Of a DNA stretch of 64,000 nucleotides, positions 49,504-60,400 are shown piece by piece. Both the position numbers and the translations under genes were made by a program. A model generated the notes under the pieces. It saw only the letters and a list, made by a program, of their open reading frames with translations, was not told the origin of the DNA and made no database searches. The first letter of the stretch is position 1. Every line of letters starts with the position of its first letter. The stretch lies in NCBI GenBank assembly GCA_039105265.1, contig JAPFFF010000007.1, positions 4,278,001 through 4,342,000 on the forward strand, read 5' to 3'. The DNA is from Tritrichomonas musculus. Lineage: Eukaryota; Parabasalia; Tritrichomonadida; Tritrichomonadidae.

Positions 49504-50841
49504 TTTTATTTTCAAACAATTAAAATTAAATTGTTTTCCTCCTGCTTCAATCAAAAATATGATTATATGTTAATATGTAATTAAATATAAATTGCATAAA
49601 AAGGTCTATCAATGAAAATTGATATATTATATATTTGTTGCGGAAAAATGATTTTGAGATAAAAAATTAGATCTTTTAGAATAAAAAAATGATGATAGTG
49701 ATTAAAAAGTTAATTTACTTAAATATGCAACTTCATTCTTTCATTTATAAACTTTTCAAAATTGAATAAAAAAATCCAGATTATATTTAATTTTCTGAGA
49801 TTTATGATTGTAAAATCGTATGGTATTCTCAATTTTCAATTAAAAATGACCATTTATTTTGAATACATTATTTCATAGAATTATAATTTGAAATATTCTT
49901 TAATATATCTGAACAAATAATGAAATAGGATGAATTATTACCATACTTCAAAAAATTAGTATTTTATATAATCCAAATGGTTTAATAAATACGTTATATG
50001 TATTTTATTAATATTTCAACCCAAATTCTTCAATTTCATTATTGAAATGATATTTCATTTGTACTGAACCAATAAAACAAATTTTTGGTTTCATAATAAT
50101 AATAATAATAAACAGCAAAATGATGTGCATTGAATAAAAAAAAAGATAGATTTTTTTTTTCCCTTTTTTCCGAGATTTTCTCTCAAACGCTTTGAAAAAG
50201 TTTTTACACACAATTTTTTCCCTTTTTTCCGAGATTTTATTTCAGAAATTTTAATGGAGTAAAATGACATAAATATAAATAATGTAAAAAAGAAATATTT
50301 ATTATAATAAAGTATAGTTTTTTCAAAGCCTTTTTAGCTTTTTATGGGAATGATGCTAAATCAAACGGCTGGGCAATAAAAATTCTGTGACTTATTACTA
50401 ATGTTGAAATATATGTGTTACAATAGCTTCAATTCTTTTTAATTTTCATTATAAAGGAGCAGAATCGTTGCATAAAGCATGCTTTGATGGCTAATTTGAA
50501 TTTAAAAAACGTTCACTATATAAATATTAAATGGCAAAGAATATCAAATGTGGGATAGCTGCCAATCTTTCAGTCCCCTATATCAGCTTGCTTCTAACCA
50601 ATTGATGTTGTTTTCCGAAAAGAATAGTGAAATAACATACAGTGGGCTTACATAGAATCAATAAAAATTATTATAAACAGCCATTATGAAAACGATTAAA
50701 AAATATTCAAAAAATTGAGAGGAAAATCTCGGAAAAAAAGGCATTTTACGATCTACCAAAAAAAAAAAAAAAAATATAAATTAAGCATGAAAAAAATATT
50801 TATATCTATATAAATTACAAATATAAAGCATCGATAAATAG
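49504..50841. other. Long gene-free region with repeats
   Basis: 1.3 kb of AT-rich DNA with a (TAA)n-like microsatellite near 50094-50111, the inverted-repeat segment described at 50158-50745, and an A run near 50757-50774. No gene that I can support. Confidence 0.6.
50158..50745. repeat. Inverted repeats about 27 bp long bracketing 0.59 kb, possible MITE
   Basis: CCCTTTTTTCCGAGATTTTC then TCTCAA at 50161-50186 recurs in inverted orientation at 50715-50742 with one or two single-base differences. A third copy in direct orientation (CCCTTTTTTCCGAGATTTT) lies at about 50220-50239. The enclosed 0.5 kb is somewhat less AT-rich than its flanks and has no long ORF. Exact termini and target duplication were not found, so a decayed DNA transposon is only one reading. 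Confidence 0.5.
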
Positions 50842-51771
50842 TTATGGCAACTTTTCTATAGGGGAAAGGTAAAATGGAGCATCAATATTCTTTTCTTGTA
50901 GGAAAAGAGAAAAACTATGTGCAGCAAATGTATTTTCAATTGGTTTATCAATTTTTTTCTCTGGAACTTTTTTGCATTTATCTGCTTGGCTAGCATCAGC
51001 AACGTTGCGAATGGCATTAATCAATCTTTTACGCCCTGGCGCAGCATTTAAAATGACTTTTTTATTATCATTTTCGATTGTTGCGTCAAATGGATGCAAA
51101 TTTATCTTCTTTTTTTCTTTTTGAGCTTCATGTGAATGGCAGTATAACCAAACCTGATTCTGAACTTCTTTGATTGAAACCGGTTCATGTCTAGAAGACA
51201 TTGAGGCTGCACGAGACATTTCTGATAAGTCAGCTGATGTGGGAGCAGCAGAAGTAAGAGAACTTCGCATATGTATTTGATTTGAAACATCTTCTTCACA
51301 ATTTATAGATATCAAAGAGCCATCCCTTTCAAGATCTAATGGAATACTTTCAGAGGCAGTTGATACAATATAAGGCTCTAACGTATCAATATCCAAGGCA
51401 AGATTTTTCTGTTCAATATCAAAACGAGATAATCGAATTTGTTGTAGCCTTGATGGAGAGTTTAATGAGAGATTAGTTTGAGGGCCTTTATTGAGAGATT
51501 CATTAAGAGTCATAATTTCTTCTTCGTTAAGATCAATTGATGTTTTGTTAAGAAAAGGAAGACGGTTTTTAACATTCTGCGTATATCTTTGAATGGATAG
51601 AGAAGATTTTGATTCTTTGCTTGGTAATGATAAATGTGATTCAAATTGATTATTTATTTTGGCAACTGAATTTGGACGAGATATTCTATATTGCTTTGTA
51701 GGTTTAATTATAACATAAGGGATTCCTGTGTATTGTAGATGATAGTTGCTTGGTAGTCTTTTTCCTTTCAT
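50842..51771 (-). CDS. Unknown basic, mostly disordered protein
   Basis: 309 aa from ATG 51771 (MKGKRLPSNYHLQYTGIPYV); the upstream extension starts only at TTG. The first 50 residues are basic and conserved-looking (IPYVIIKPTKQYRISRPN). The middle is Ser/Leu/Asn-rich and probably disordered, with RSSLTSAAPTSADLSEMSRA. The C-terminal 90 residues have HEAQKEKKKINLHPFDATIE and GRKRLINAIRNVADASQADK, a likely helical segment. No domain recognised. Confidence 0.6.
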   Translation of the reverse strand: MKGKRLPSNYHLQYTGIPYVIIKPTKQYRISRPNSVAKINNQFESHLSLPSKESKSSLSIQRYTQNVKNRLPFLNKTSIDLNEEEIMTLNESLNKGPQTNLSLNSPSRLQQIRLSRFDIEQKNLALDIDTLEPYIVSTASESIPLDLERDGSLISINCEEDVSNQIHMRSSLTSAAPTSADLSEMSRAASMSSRHEPVSIKEVQNQVWLYCHSHEAQKEKKKINLHPFDATIENDNKKVILNAAPGRKRLINAIRNVADASQADKCKKVPEKKIDKPIENTFAAHSFSLFLQEKNIDAPFYLSPIEKLP

Positions 51772-52677
51772 ATTTTGAATTACATAAAAAATTCGTTTCA
51801 ATTTTTTTTATAACGAATTTTGAATAAGATAATTATTCTTTAATATTTAATTAATTTTCCATAGTAAAAAAATAATTTATAAAAGTTTATCATTCAATAA
51901 TTTATATAATAATATTATATATGTATATATAATGTTTATATGCATTTTAATTAATAATATTTAAGTATAAAAAGTTATTTTTATTCTATTAGTTATTTTT
52001 AAAGAATTATTTTATTTAAAGAATTTATTTGAATACTTTCAAAGAATTATTTAATACTAATAATTATTAGATTTAACTTTATTAATGATTTATATTTTTT
52101 ATATATTAAAGATATTAAAAAAGAAAATTGTACAATTTATGTTATATATTTAAATTCTGAAAAATAATCATTTATCAAAAAGTTTATTTCAATAGTTTAC
52201 ATATATAAAATTTGACTAATTTGTTGAATATTTTTAAGTATTAATATGTATAAATTTCAATTGTAATATTGGACAATTATTCTTTTTGAATAATAAAGAC
52301 CGTTGAAATGATTAATCATTATCGTTTCAGGTATTTTTTTTTTTTGATTTTGTGATGATCATTTTTACTTAAAAAAGCATATTTAGTGCAAGTATATATA
52401 TATATATAGATAGATATTCTATATATTCAATTGCCAAAATGATATTTTCATTTGACGATCAAATAATGTAATTTAATATTTGTTTTATTTTTATGATCTG
52501 AGATTTCTATTTACATTAAAAGAAATGAAAACACTTTGAATATGAATATGATGATTTTTTCTTGTCTAATATGTTTAATAAAAAGGGAGCAATATTACAA
52601 CAAATAATAATATTTTTCTGCAATAAAAATTATAAATTTAAATAACATAAAAAAAATTAGCAACTTTCAGAAATTGA
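51772..52677. other. Very AT-rich gene-free region
   Basis: 906 bp, with a (TA)n/(GATA)n microsatellite near 52393-52415. No coding, RNA or inverted-repeat feature supported. Confidence 0.6.
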
Positions 52678-53235
52678 TTAATGTGAGTTAATTGCAACAA
52701 GAATATGGGCGACTCTTTCTTTATGTGAATTCCATCTTTTTGGAACGTTTAATTCGCTCTTCTCAGTTGGATCTGGTGGGGGTCGAAGTTGAGAAATTGC
52801 ACGTTTTTGAAAAATATTGTAGCCATCTGGCTGCTTGAACATATGGGCTGCATCTTTATCTGGAACTGAAGAACTACTTGGAATAATAATGTTTATAAAC
52901 GAGTCAAAAACAAAATTGATAAGGGTATAAACACGATTAGAGACACTCCATTCAGAAAACATTTCAGAACAATCGAATTGAAAAGTATTTGGATCAATCA
53001 TTGGGTGAATAGTACCTTGCTGAAAAATAACTTTAGGGACAGAAGCTGGAAAATTATCAAAAATGATTGAGCATGTAAGAATTTGATCTTTGAAAATTCC
53101 TTCAGTTGGCATAAAATTTACTTGCCATTGAAAAATATTTGTAACAGAAGGCTGAACTAAAATTCCTTTTCTAAGGCGTTGAGTACAAGCTTTGAATTCT
53201 TGTATGATCAATCTCTCACTGCATCCTGCCTGCAT
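52678..53235 (-). CDS. FTS/AKTIP-like inactive ubiquitin-conjugating-enzyme variant
   Basis: 185 aa. AKTIP (FTS) is a catalytically dead E2-like protein of the FTS-Hook-FHIP complex that links cargo to dynein. The gene shows GILVQPSVTNIFQWQVNFM, EGIFKDQILTCSIIFDNFP, and IHPMIDPNTFQFDCSEMFSE at about 76-95. This aligns without gaps to the AKTIP pattern HPLVDPxSGELDVKxAFxxW. The canonical HPN is HPM, and Cys89 falls two positions off the E2 catalytic site, where AKTIP has no Cys either. The end (PDKDAAHMFK then VPKRWNSHKERVAHIL) also follows AKTIP's NPEAAxLY and SPWN segments. No Hook or FHIP gene lies in the window. Divergent from the four-TM gene, 111 bp apart. Confidence 0.75.
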   Translation of the reverse strand: MQAGCSERLIIQEFKACTQRLRKGILVQPSVTNIFQWQVNFMPTEGIFKDQILTCSIIFDNFPASVPKVIFQQGTIHPMIDPNTFQFDCSEMFSEWSVSNRVYTLINFVFDSFINIIIPSSSSVPDKDAAHMFKQPDGYNIFQKRAISQLRPPPDPTEKSELNVPKRWNSHKERVAHILVAINSH

Positions 53236-53346
53236 TTTACTATTTTGCTTATGATTCGAAAAATTCTTCTCAAAAGATGATCGTCTAAGTTTTGAAATGT
53301 GAAATAAAAAAGATTTTCGATATAGTTTTTAACATTATTTTAAAGA

Positions 53347-53997
53347 ATGCCTTTTGAGATACAAGATTTAAATTTTGGAATTAAAACTTGGTATCTCCAG
53401 CCAACCTTTTTTGTCAAAATCGGCAGTGCTTTAATTTCATTTATTTTAATGATAATTTTATTTGTTGTTATATCACGATCATCTGATTCCATATACAAAG
53501 CAGCTATTGGACGATCAGAATGTATTTGTTTTATGCTTTTGGCAATTCTTCTACTGCTCACTGTTATATGCTTTTTATTTTACTTTTATAAGATTTATCC
53601 TGATTATTCCATATATCTCTTCTTCGCTTCTGCCGGGTCATCAATATTTTATGTTTTGATTTTCTTTATTTGCATTATTGCTTTTTGCACAAAAGGAAAA
53701 TGCAAAAAATATACACAGATCCTAGTTTTATATTGCCAAAATAATTATGCAGAAAAAGTTGTTACCAACTTCTTATCAAAATACAAAACAGATATTACTT
53801 CGCCAGATTTTAATTCAATTGTTGAAAAGTATGTAAAAGGAAGAACAACCCAAACATCAAATCTTTTAATGCCTGTATCGTTGATTTGGATTATTTTAAT
53901 TATTTTCCTCTTCTTTACAGTACTTTTTGAAAGTAAAGATTCAGAAGATGGTAGAAATTCAAATGTTATGCATCTTCGTCCAAATGTTGATGCATGA
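53347..53997 (+). CDS. Four-TM membrane protein, unknown
   Basis: 216 aa with four hydrophobic segments: about 22-43 (FFVKIGSALISFILMIILFV), 60-83 (CFMLLAILLLLTVICFLFYF), 88-114 (IYLFFASAGSSIFYVLIFFI), and 174-195 (LLMPVSLIWIILIIFLFF). Between TM3 and TM4 lies a 55-residue soluble loop; the C-terminal tail is short and polar. No tetraspanin CCG motif is seen, so only the topology is similar. ATG 53347. Confidence 0.65.
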   Translation: MPFEIQDLNFGIKTWYLQPTFFVKIGSALISFILMIILFVVISRSSDSIYKAAIGRSECICFMLLAILLLLTVICFLFYFYKIYPDYSIYLFFASAGSSIFYVLIFFICIIAFCTKGKCKKYTQILVLYCQNNYAEKVVTNFLSKYKTDITSPDFNSIVEKYVKGRTTQTSNLLMPVSLIWIILIIFLFFTVLFESKDSEDGRNSNVMHLRPNVDA

Positions 53998-54228
53998 GAG
54001 TGTAAATGAGCTTGATTATATTTTATTGCTGTATATATTATTTTATATTTTATAATAAATTATAAATTTTCAATATCATTCATCATATTTGCAAAATTTA
54101 AATAGCTAACTAGATTTATTTGCAATGATCATTTTCTTACTTTTTTTTTTGTAAAATCTATATTTATATATAATAAATCTTTATAAAAATTATAACAAAA
54201 TAACATAATTCAAACAAACAAAAAAAAA

Positions 54229-55551
54229 TTAGCCAAAGAAATTCTTCATTTTGTGGAAAAGTGCGGTTGCGCTATCTTCTCCATATGGCTTATCTAAGAT
54301 TCTCATGTATTCTTTCAAATTTTTTTTAACAAAGTCATCGTAGCCAGTAGTTTCATGAAGAGCTTGAGCAATATTTCTGTCATCTCTTGCTGCATTATTG
54401 AAAAGTTTCATCATTTCCATGCAGCAAGGTAGCAAAATACGATTTGTACCTTCAATTGCACAGTCAATTATAATTGGCGTATAAACACTAGCGATTGTTA
54501 ATGCGAATTGTTCATTTAGCAGTCCATTTTGAACAAATCTGAGAAAAGAGTTATGTAAAATTGTGGAGTTTGGAAAAGTTAAAACAAGATTGACAAGCAT
54601 TTGAGGCATTGATGATTGTAAAAGAAGATCAAAAGTTAATGGAGCCAGAGTCATCATATTTGTAATAAAATTAAGTGCAGATACGCGATATGATTTCAAT
54701 GATGTAAATTGTTCTGTTAGTAACTGAAGAGCATTAGGTATCATTTTAAGAAGTGGAACAGCAGTTTCCTTGCATGTTGCAGCATTAATTGCGCTCCATC
54801 TTGCAGATTTTAGGTAATCTGGAGCATGAATGACATCTTTCTGCAAAACGGCAACTATATCTGGAGTTCTAAAATGATTTCGTAATATTTGGTTAGTGCA
54901 ACATCTAGTTACTAATTGATAAAGACATAAAATTCGAACAAAAACAGGATCTTTCCATATATTTTTTGAATCCTTTGGGTCATAATTAACGTCAATGTTG
55001 TTGAATTCACGAAAAACAAATTCAGAAAATCCCATTTCATTTAGCCACATTTGAGTTGGACTAACTCTTGGATCATCACCACAAATTGTTATGAAAAAAT
55101 TAAAAACGCTTGGATTTCCACAGTGTGGTAAAAATTTATATATAAACCCGCATGATTCAACTGCAAGCTCATTAACATTTGAAAGACAGTTTAAAGTTAT
55201 TGATGCTAGGCGGCCAATCATTACAGGATTAGCGTTTTTATCACTTAAAAGTTCAGTTGCAACATCACGAAAAGAAAAATCTTGAAGAACCGGAGTTAAA
55301 ATTTTTGGATCACCCATCAAAAGAATAGCATAAGCGTTATATGAAATGTTTCCGTTTTCTCCTGGAGATGGTTGTGAGAAAGCAAATTTTAGCATTTCTC
55401 GAGAATGTAAAGCAAAGTAATCAATAAGCTGAGGGAATCCTATTCTAGCGGATCGAGCTACATATGGAAGTGAAAGAACTTCATTAATTGGAGCTGTTGG
55501 TTCAGTTAACATTGCGCGAAGTTGCGGTGTAAAGAAATCTTGAAAGTTCAT
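54229..55551 (-). CDS. Alpha-solenoid protein, possibly SAPS/PP6-regulatory-like
   Basis: 440 aa, all-helical with repeated hydrophobic helix pairs from about 60 to 420 (for example MIGRLASITLNCLSNVNELA and FLRFVQNGLLNEQFALTIAS). The first 55 residues (LRAMLTEPTAPINEVLSLPY, then GFPQLIDYFALHSREML) recall the start of SIT4-associated (SAPS) proteins, which are regulatory subunits of PP6-type phosphatases, but the rest is not diagnostic. Armadillo- or HEAT-like scaffolding is the safest call. ATG 55551 follows TTCACATTCAATAA, an initiator-like stretch. Confidence 0.5.
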   Translation of the reverse strand: MNFQDFFTPQLRAMLTEPTAPINEVLSLPYVARSARIGFPQLIDYFALHSREMLKFAFSQPSPGENGNISYNAYAILLMGDPKILTPVLQDFSFRDVATELLSDKNANPVMIGRLASITLNCLSNVNELAVESCGFIYKFLPHCGNPSVFNFFITICGDDPRVSPTQMWLNEMGFSEFVFREFNNIDVNYDPKDSKNIWKDPVFVRILCLYQLVTRCCTNQILRNHFRTPDIVAVLQKDVIHAPDYLKSARWSAINAATCKETAVPLLKMIPNALQLLTEQFTSLKSYRVSALNFITNMMTLAPLTFDLLLQSSMPQMLVNLVLTFPNSTILHNSFLRFVQNGLLNEQFALTIASVYTPIIIDCAIEGTNRILLPCCMEMMKLFNNAARDDRNIAQALHETTGYDDFVKKNLKEYMRILDKPYGEDSATALFHKMKNFFG

Positions 55552-56433
55552 ATGTTATATTTTTTATTGAATGTGAACAGACCCTATTAAGGTATTCATT
55601 CAATTTTGTAGTATTCAAAAAGTGACAACAAAAATACAAATTTTGCGAAAAATATCATAATAAATTTTAATTTTTTATATTAAATATTCATAAAAAAATA
55701 ATATCATTATATAATATATTTAAATTATTCTATATCTTGCTAAAAGTAGAGATAATTTCATAAATAATCACTCAGCTAATCTTTTCAACCTGAGTTAAAA
55801 TTTGAAAAATTGGACATATTTTTTGATTTTGAAAAGAATTATTTTAAAAAATCAAAAATTCCGACGCTGGGGACTTTATTTTGGATAGATTTTTACTTTG
55901 AATACTTTACATATTTTTACTTTTCAGAAATCTTTATTTTCTCACAATTATTCAATTGTTTATATCTTACAATCTCACAATTATTTCTTATAAAAATGCA
56001 CAATATTCTGAAGTATATAATAATTTCATAGAATTGATCTCAATTTTCTGATGATTCAAATATTTCATAAAAATTTAATTCAATTTAATAAATTAACTAA
56101 AAAATATATCTTATATTTAAAATTGCATTTTCCTCATATTTGCTATGATATTTATACAAAACATCATTTTTTTTTCTAAACTTATCAAATTGTAAAATTT
56201 TCATTCAAAAAGCAAAATTAATTTATTTTTATATTTTACGTTAATTTTACCATTATATTTAGTAATTAAATTGATGTCATCATATATTTTATTATATTAC
56301 AATATGATATCATATACTGCTTTTGTTCAACCTTAATATGGTCTATGTGAACAGAGATTTTGTAAAAAAAAATATTCAGACTATATTTGGTCATTTTTTC
56401 CTCGTTATTTATAACGTCATTAAGATTTTTAAT
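55552..56433. other. AT-rich intergenic region
   Basis: 882 bp between divergent genes. An earlier ATG at 56338 is in frame with the next gene (see that entry). Nothing else recognised. Confidence 0.5.
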
Positions 56434-56985
56434 ATGTCTCAAGCTTCATCAAATCCGAAATCGCCTCATCAATCTAAACATTATAGCTCTTCATCAACTT
56501 CTCATCAAAATTCAAAACACCATCACAGACAAAATTCCTCATGCTCTCGAAGTATGGCAAGTAGTAATGATTCACTTGGTTATCTTCCAAGAAACGAAGC
56601 AGCTATTCAACTTTCTAGATTATTAGAAAAGCGAAATTCAAGTCAAGCTGCCATGCAGCAAGATGTTGATCGAGAAGCTAAACAAAGGTATGCTTCAGCA
56701 ATCAAAGAGGCACGCTTAAAACATATTGAAAAGAAAATAGTTGGAGAATTATCAAGAATTCAAGTTCTTGAGCATCAACAGCAATTAGATAGAGTTAAAA
56801 CAATTCGAGGTAAAGATGCTCTTGCACGAACTTATATGGTTGAAGCACGATTTGATGAAAAACAAAGAAACTTAAATCAGATGTTGATTGATGATAAATT
56901 GCATCCAAGAACTTCAGAACCACAGCCACTTCAAATGCCTAATTTACATAACTCACCAAATCAATCAGATGATGAAAACATTTAG
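56434..56985 (+). CDS. Small coiled-coil protein with Ser/His-rich N-terminus, unknown
   Basis: 183 aa from ATG 56434 (MSQASSNPKSPHQSKHY). An in-frame ATG at 56338 would add 32 residues of hydrophobic, low-quality sequence, so the inner start is preferred. The first 50 residues are Ser/His/Gln-rich. Residues 55-150 form a charged helix (NEAAIQLSRLLEKRNSSQAA, then ARLKHIEKKIVGELSRIQVL). The tail is polar. No family recognised. Confidence 0.6.
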   Translation: MSQASSNPKSPHQSKHYSSSSTSHQNSKHHHRQNSSCSRSMASSNDSLGYLPRNEAAIQLSRLLEKRNSSQAAMQQDVDREAKQRYASAIKEARLKHIEKKIVGELSRIQVLEHQQQLDRVKTIRGKDALARTYMVEARFDEKQRNLNQMLIDDKLHPRTSEPQPLQMPNLHNSPNQSDDENI

Positions 56986-57431
56986 CAATGCTAATTATTT
57001 TAACACGCTTAGTTGTTTCAATATCAGTAATCTTCGATTATTAATTTTGATGAGACTGTTTTGATTGTATTTTCTCATCTTGAATTTTATATAGATATAT
57101 TTGTTTGTTTATATATTTCATTTCTACTTATAGTTACTAATATGTTTATATTATAGTATATTAAATGACCAATTTTTTTCATTCATTCATATCTTTTTAT
57201 ATATATTTATCTTCCTTAGTCTTGTGAAAGGTAATATATTTATTAGCAATGATATTATTCTAAATTACAAAAATTTCATTATGTTCATAAATTTTTAATA
57301 TTAACTGAATATCAAATTTTAAATAAGATTTAAAAAAAAAGTATAAAGCATACAAATTATTAAAACATAATTTATTTATAACGTTGTAAAGACAATTATG
57401 AAATAAATAAAAAAAAAAACTAAAAAATAAA
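56986..57431. other. AT-rich region between convergent genes
   Basis: 446 bp separating the ends of the small coiled-coil gene and the DOCK gene. It has no feature that I can support. Confidence 0.55.
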
Positions 57432-60400
57432 TTAAATCCATTTTGAAAGTTTTTCAACCAGGCTTAAAAGACCAGATTCTAATTCATGCTGAAGTGGTGC
57501 GAATTCAGGATGATCAGTTACCCATTTGCTATGCATATCGAGAGCTTTTTCATTAACTTTTAAGAACAAATTGAAAGCTTTTTTCAATTTTTCAGTATAT
57601 TTAGATTTCTCATTATTTTCGGCCAAGAATAGTTCAGCCATTCTTGAAGGGCCTTCATTCACTTGAACAAGGAGTGATCCATGGAGTAACTGTTGAATAT
57701 TTCTGTAATCAGCCTGATTAATTGCATTTTCTAACAAAGTAATTCTGTCTCTTAATTGACGATAAGCAACTCTAATTGGAGCAAATTCTTTTTCTGTTTC
57801 TTTAATAATTTTTGCCCGTTTTGAAATTGAAGGCATTTCTTGTTCTACTGTTAAAACAGTCCTTCTAATCCACTGTTGATCTATTGTACTCTGGGCTTTT
57901 CCACTGTCTCCTTTTGTGAATGGAGTATCAAAGAAGAAATACTTCAATAAATGATTTCTTTCATAAGGTGTAAATCGTTGGTTTTTCTCTGATTTTTGGA
58001 AAGATGGTTCTACAAAAGTTACTTGAATATATCCTTTGTTTTCTAAATCTAATGATGATATGTCAACTGTGCCTGCTTCTTTGATAAGTTCAATAACAGT
58101 TGGTTGTAATAAATCTGAATAGAAATCTGTCAATCGCTTTGAGACTTCAAATAGGTGAGTAAGTTTCTTCTCTCTGTAAATGTAGCATGTTCTATCTTTA
58201 TCTTCAAAGCATTTGCCATAAAAACTAATTCTATAATAACGTCCAAAGAGACGATCAACTTCAATTGGAATTGAAGCCATCTCTCGGTAACAACGTGTAA
58301 ATCCTTGAAATACTTTTGCCCCTAAACTGTACATATTATGATGTTCCATGATTGGCCAAAACTTATCAGTCATTTTGACTCCTATTTCAAATAATTTTGA
58401 TTCAATAGCTCGAGTGATTAGATGTAACATATCGCAAAGTAGTGAACGTTCAGAAAATGGAGGAGAATCGCAATAAGAAGGAATAGTAAACATTCCGTCC
58501 GGTGGGCATCTAACATATTCCTTAATAAGTGGGCATTCGTCCGCAAATAGTAATGATGGTCGTTCGATATTTAAGTATTTATAATCCATCTTTCCTGTAC
58601 AGCCAAGGTATTCAAATACAATGGCAATTTTGAATATACGTGTTTGTAATTCTTCGGCATAATATTCATTTTCTTGATGAAATGATATGAGACTATCAAT
58701 GCATTGGATAGCTGCATCTGGAGAATGGATAAGTGTCATTGCTCGTTCAATTTTGAGTTCAACTAAATGTTCTTCGCTAATTTTTTCTTTTCGTTTCTGT
58801 TCATAATCTTTCAAACGTCTAACAACAGGATAAAATAATGAATCTTCAAAAATGGTGACATCTTTGATATTCATAACAGAAAGTATGCTACGACAACATA
58901 TTGACATTGATCTTCTGATATTATTGAAATTCTTCATATCAACTTCAAATAAAGTTTTCAAAAATTCATTAACTTCATTTGGATAATAACAGCTAAGACC
59001 TAATATTTTGATAATATGCCTGGCTATTGGAGGAGTTGAACTTTCTACAAGCCATAAATAATAAAGATTAACAAGTTTACCAAAGAAATTGATAAGCTCG
59101 GGAATAAAGTCCATAGATAAATTTAAGTAAAAGAGGTTATATACTATATATGATATTGATAGTACATACTCTTTGTTATTAATGGCCATGAAATGCGATA
59201 ATATGTTCAAAAGAGCGAAATGATAAGCGCGTGATAATTCTTTGTCTTTGATGAAGTTTAATAATGATTGGATAGTTTGAAAGAAAGCTTTAACAGTTTC
59301 AGGTGGTTGTTTCGAAATCCATTCTTGAAATGCTTCAAAAGTAGTATTTTGGAAAAGATATGTATAAAAGTAAATTGCACTATGTTGTTCGGATTTAATC
59401 GGAAGCCTTTTGAAACGAGAAAGAATGGAATATATATCTATTAAACGAGAAGTAATTTCCTTATTCATCGGATCTGTATAATGAATAACAATTCGTAATA
59501 GAATATCGAAAAGTTGCTCGAAAATAACTTTATGAGATCGCGAAAAATAGATAACGATATTAATTAAATTAACAAAATCATCTATTAATAAAACTGATGG
59601 ATAAAAAAGTCGTGGTCTAAGAACTTGTTGAAGGAATGGGAGAAGAAGTTCAGATGATTGTTTTGTGAGTATTATATGGTCAACCTGTTTACTAATTGCG
59701 TGGCATGCAAAAGTATAATGGCCAATATCAAACAAAATGTTAATAAAGACTGAATATGGCTCAATTTGGTCCTTACTGAAACTTTTTGACCATGACATCA
59801 GAAATTCTGAAAACTCGGTTCCATAATCGTGATCTTTTGTTAAGTAAAGCGATTTAATAATAAGTAAGAAAAAGAAATCAATTAAATAATAATCTGACCT
59901 CTCTGGATTTGGCAAATTGACGCGATCTGATTGCAATTTATTTAATGTTTCTGAAGATAAAATATTCTGTGAAGTTGAACTTTCTTTGAGTTTCAAGTTA
60001 TTTTCACTGGAATCAATTGCCTCTAGTGATCTACCGTTTTCACTATTCATTGGTTTCAATGTTGGATTTTGAGTTGCAATATTACCTAATGACACTGATA
60101 CAGGCCTTGGTGAAGCCTGAGAAGATGACCCACGAGGTGAAGGCATTAATCCTATTTGTGATCCAGAAGATGATTGTGAAATTTGTCCAGAATTAATATT
60201 AGGATTTGAAGATAGAGATAGGTTTGACATAGATAAAGTATTTGATGATGATAGTATGTTAGAGTTGCTGCTATTATTAATATTATTTTGATCTGGGCTA
60301 TTTTGAGCTTGTTCGCGAAGGGAAATTCTATGTTTTAGATCGGCTTCCATTAAAAGGGCCCAATTATGAAGAAGATTTCGATGAAAAGTGGAGCTCGTTG

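Noticed and set aside
53347-53997. Tetraspanin
   Set aside because: Four membrane segments, but the large loop lacks the CCG motif and paired cysteines.
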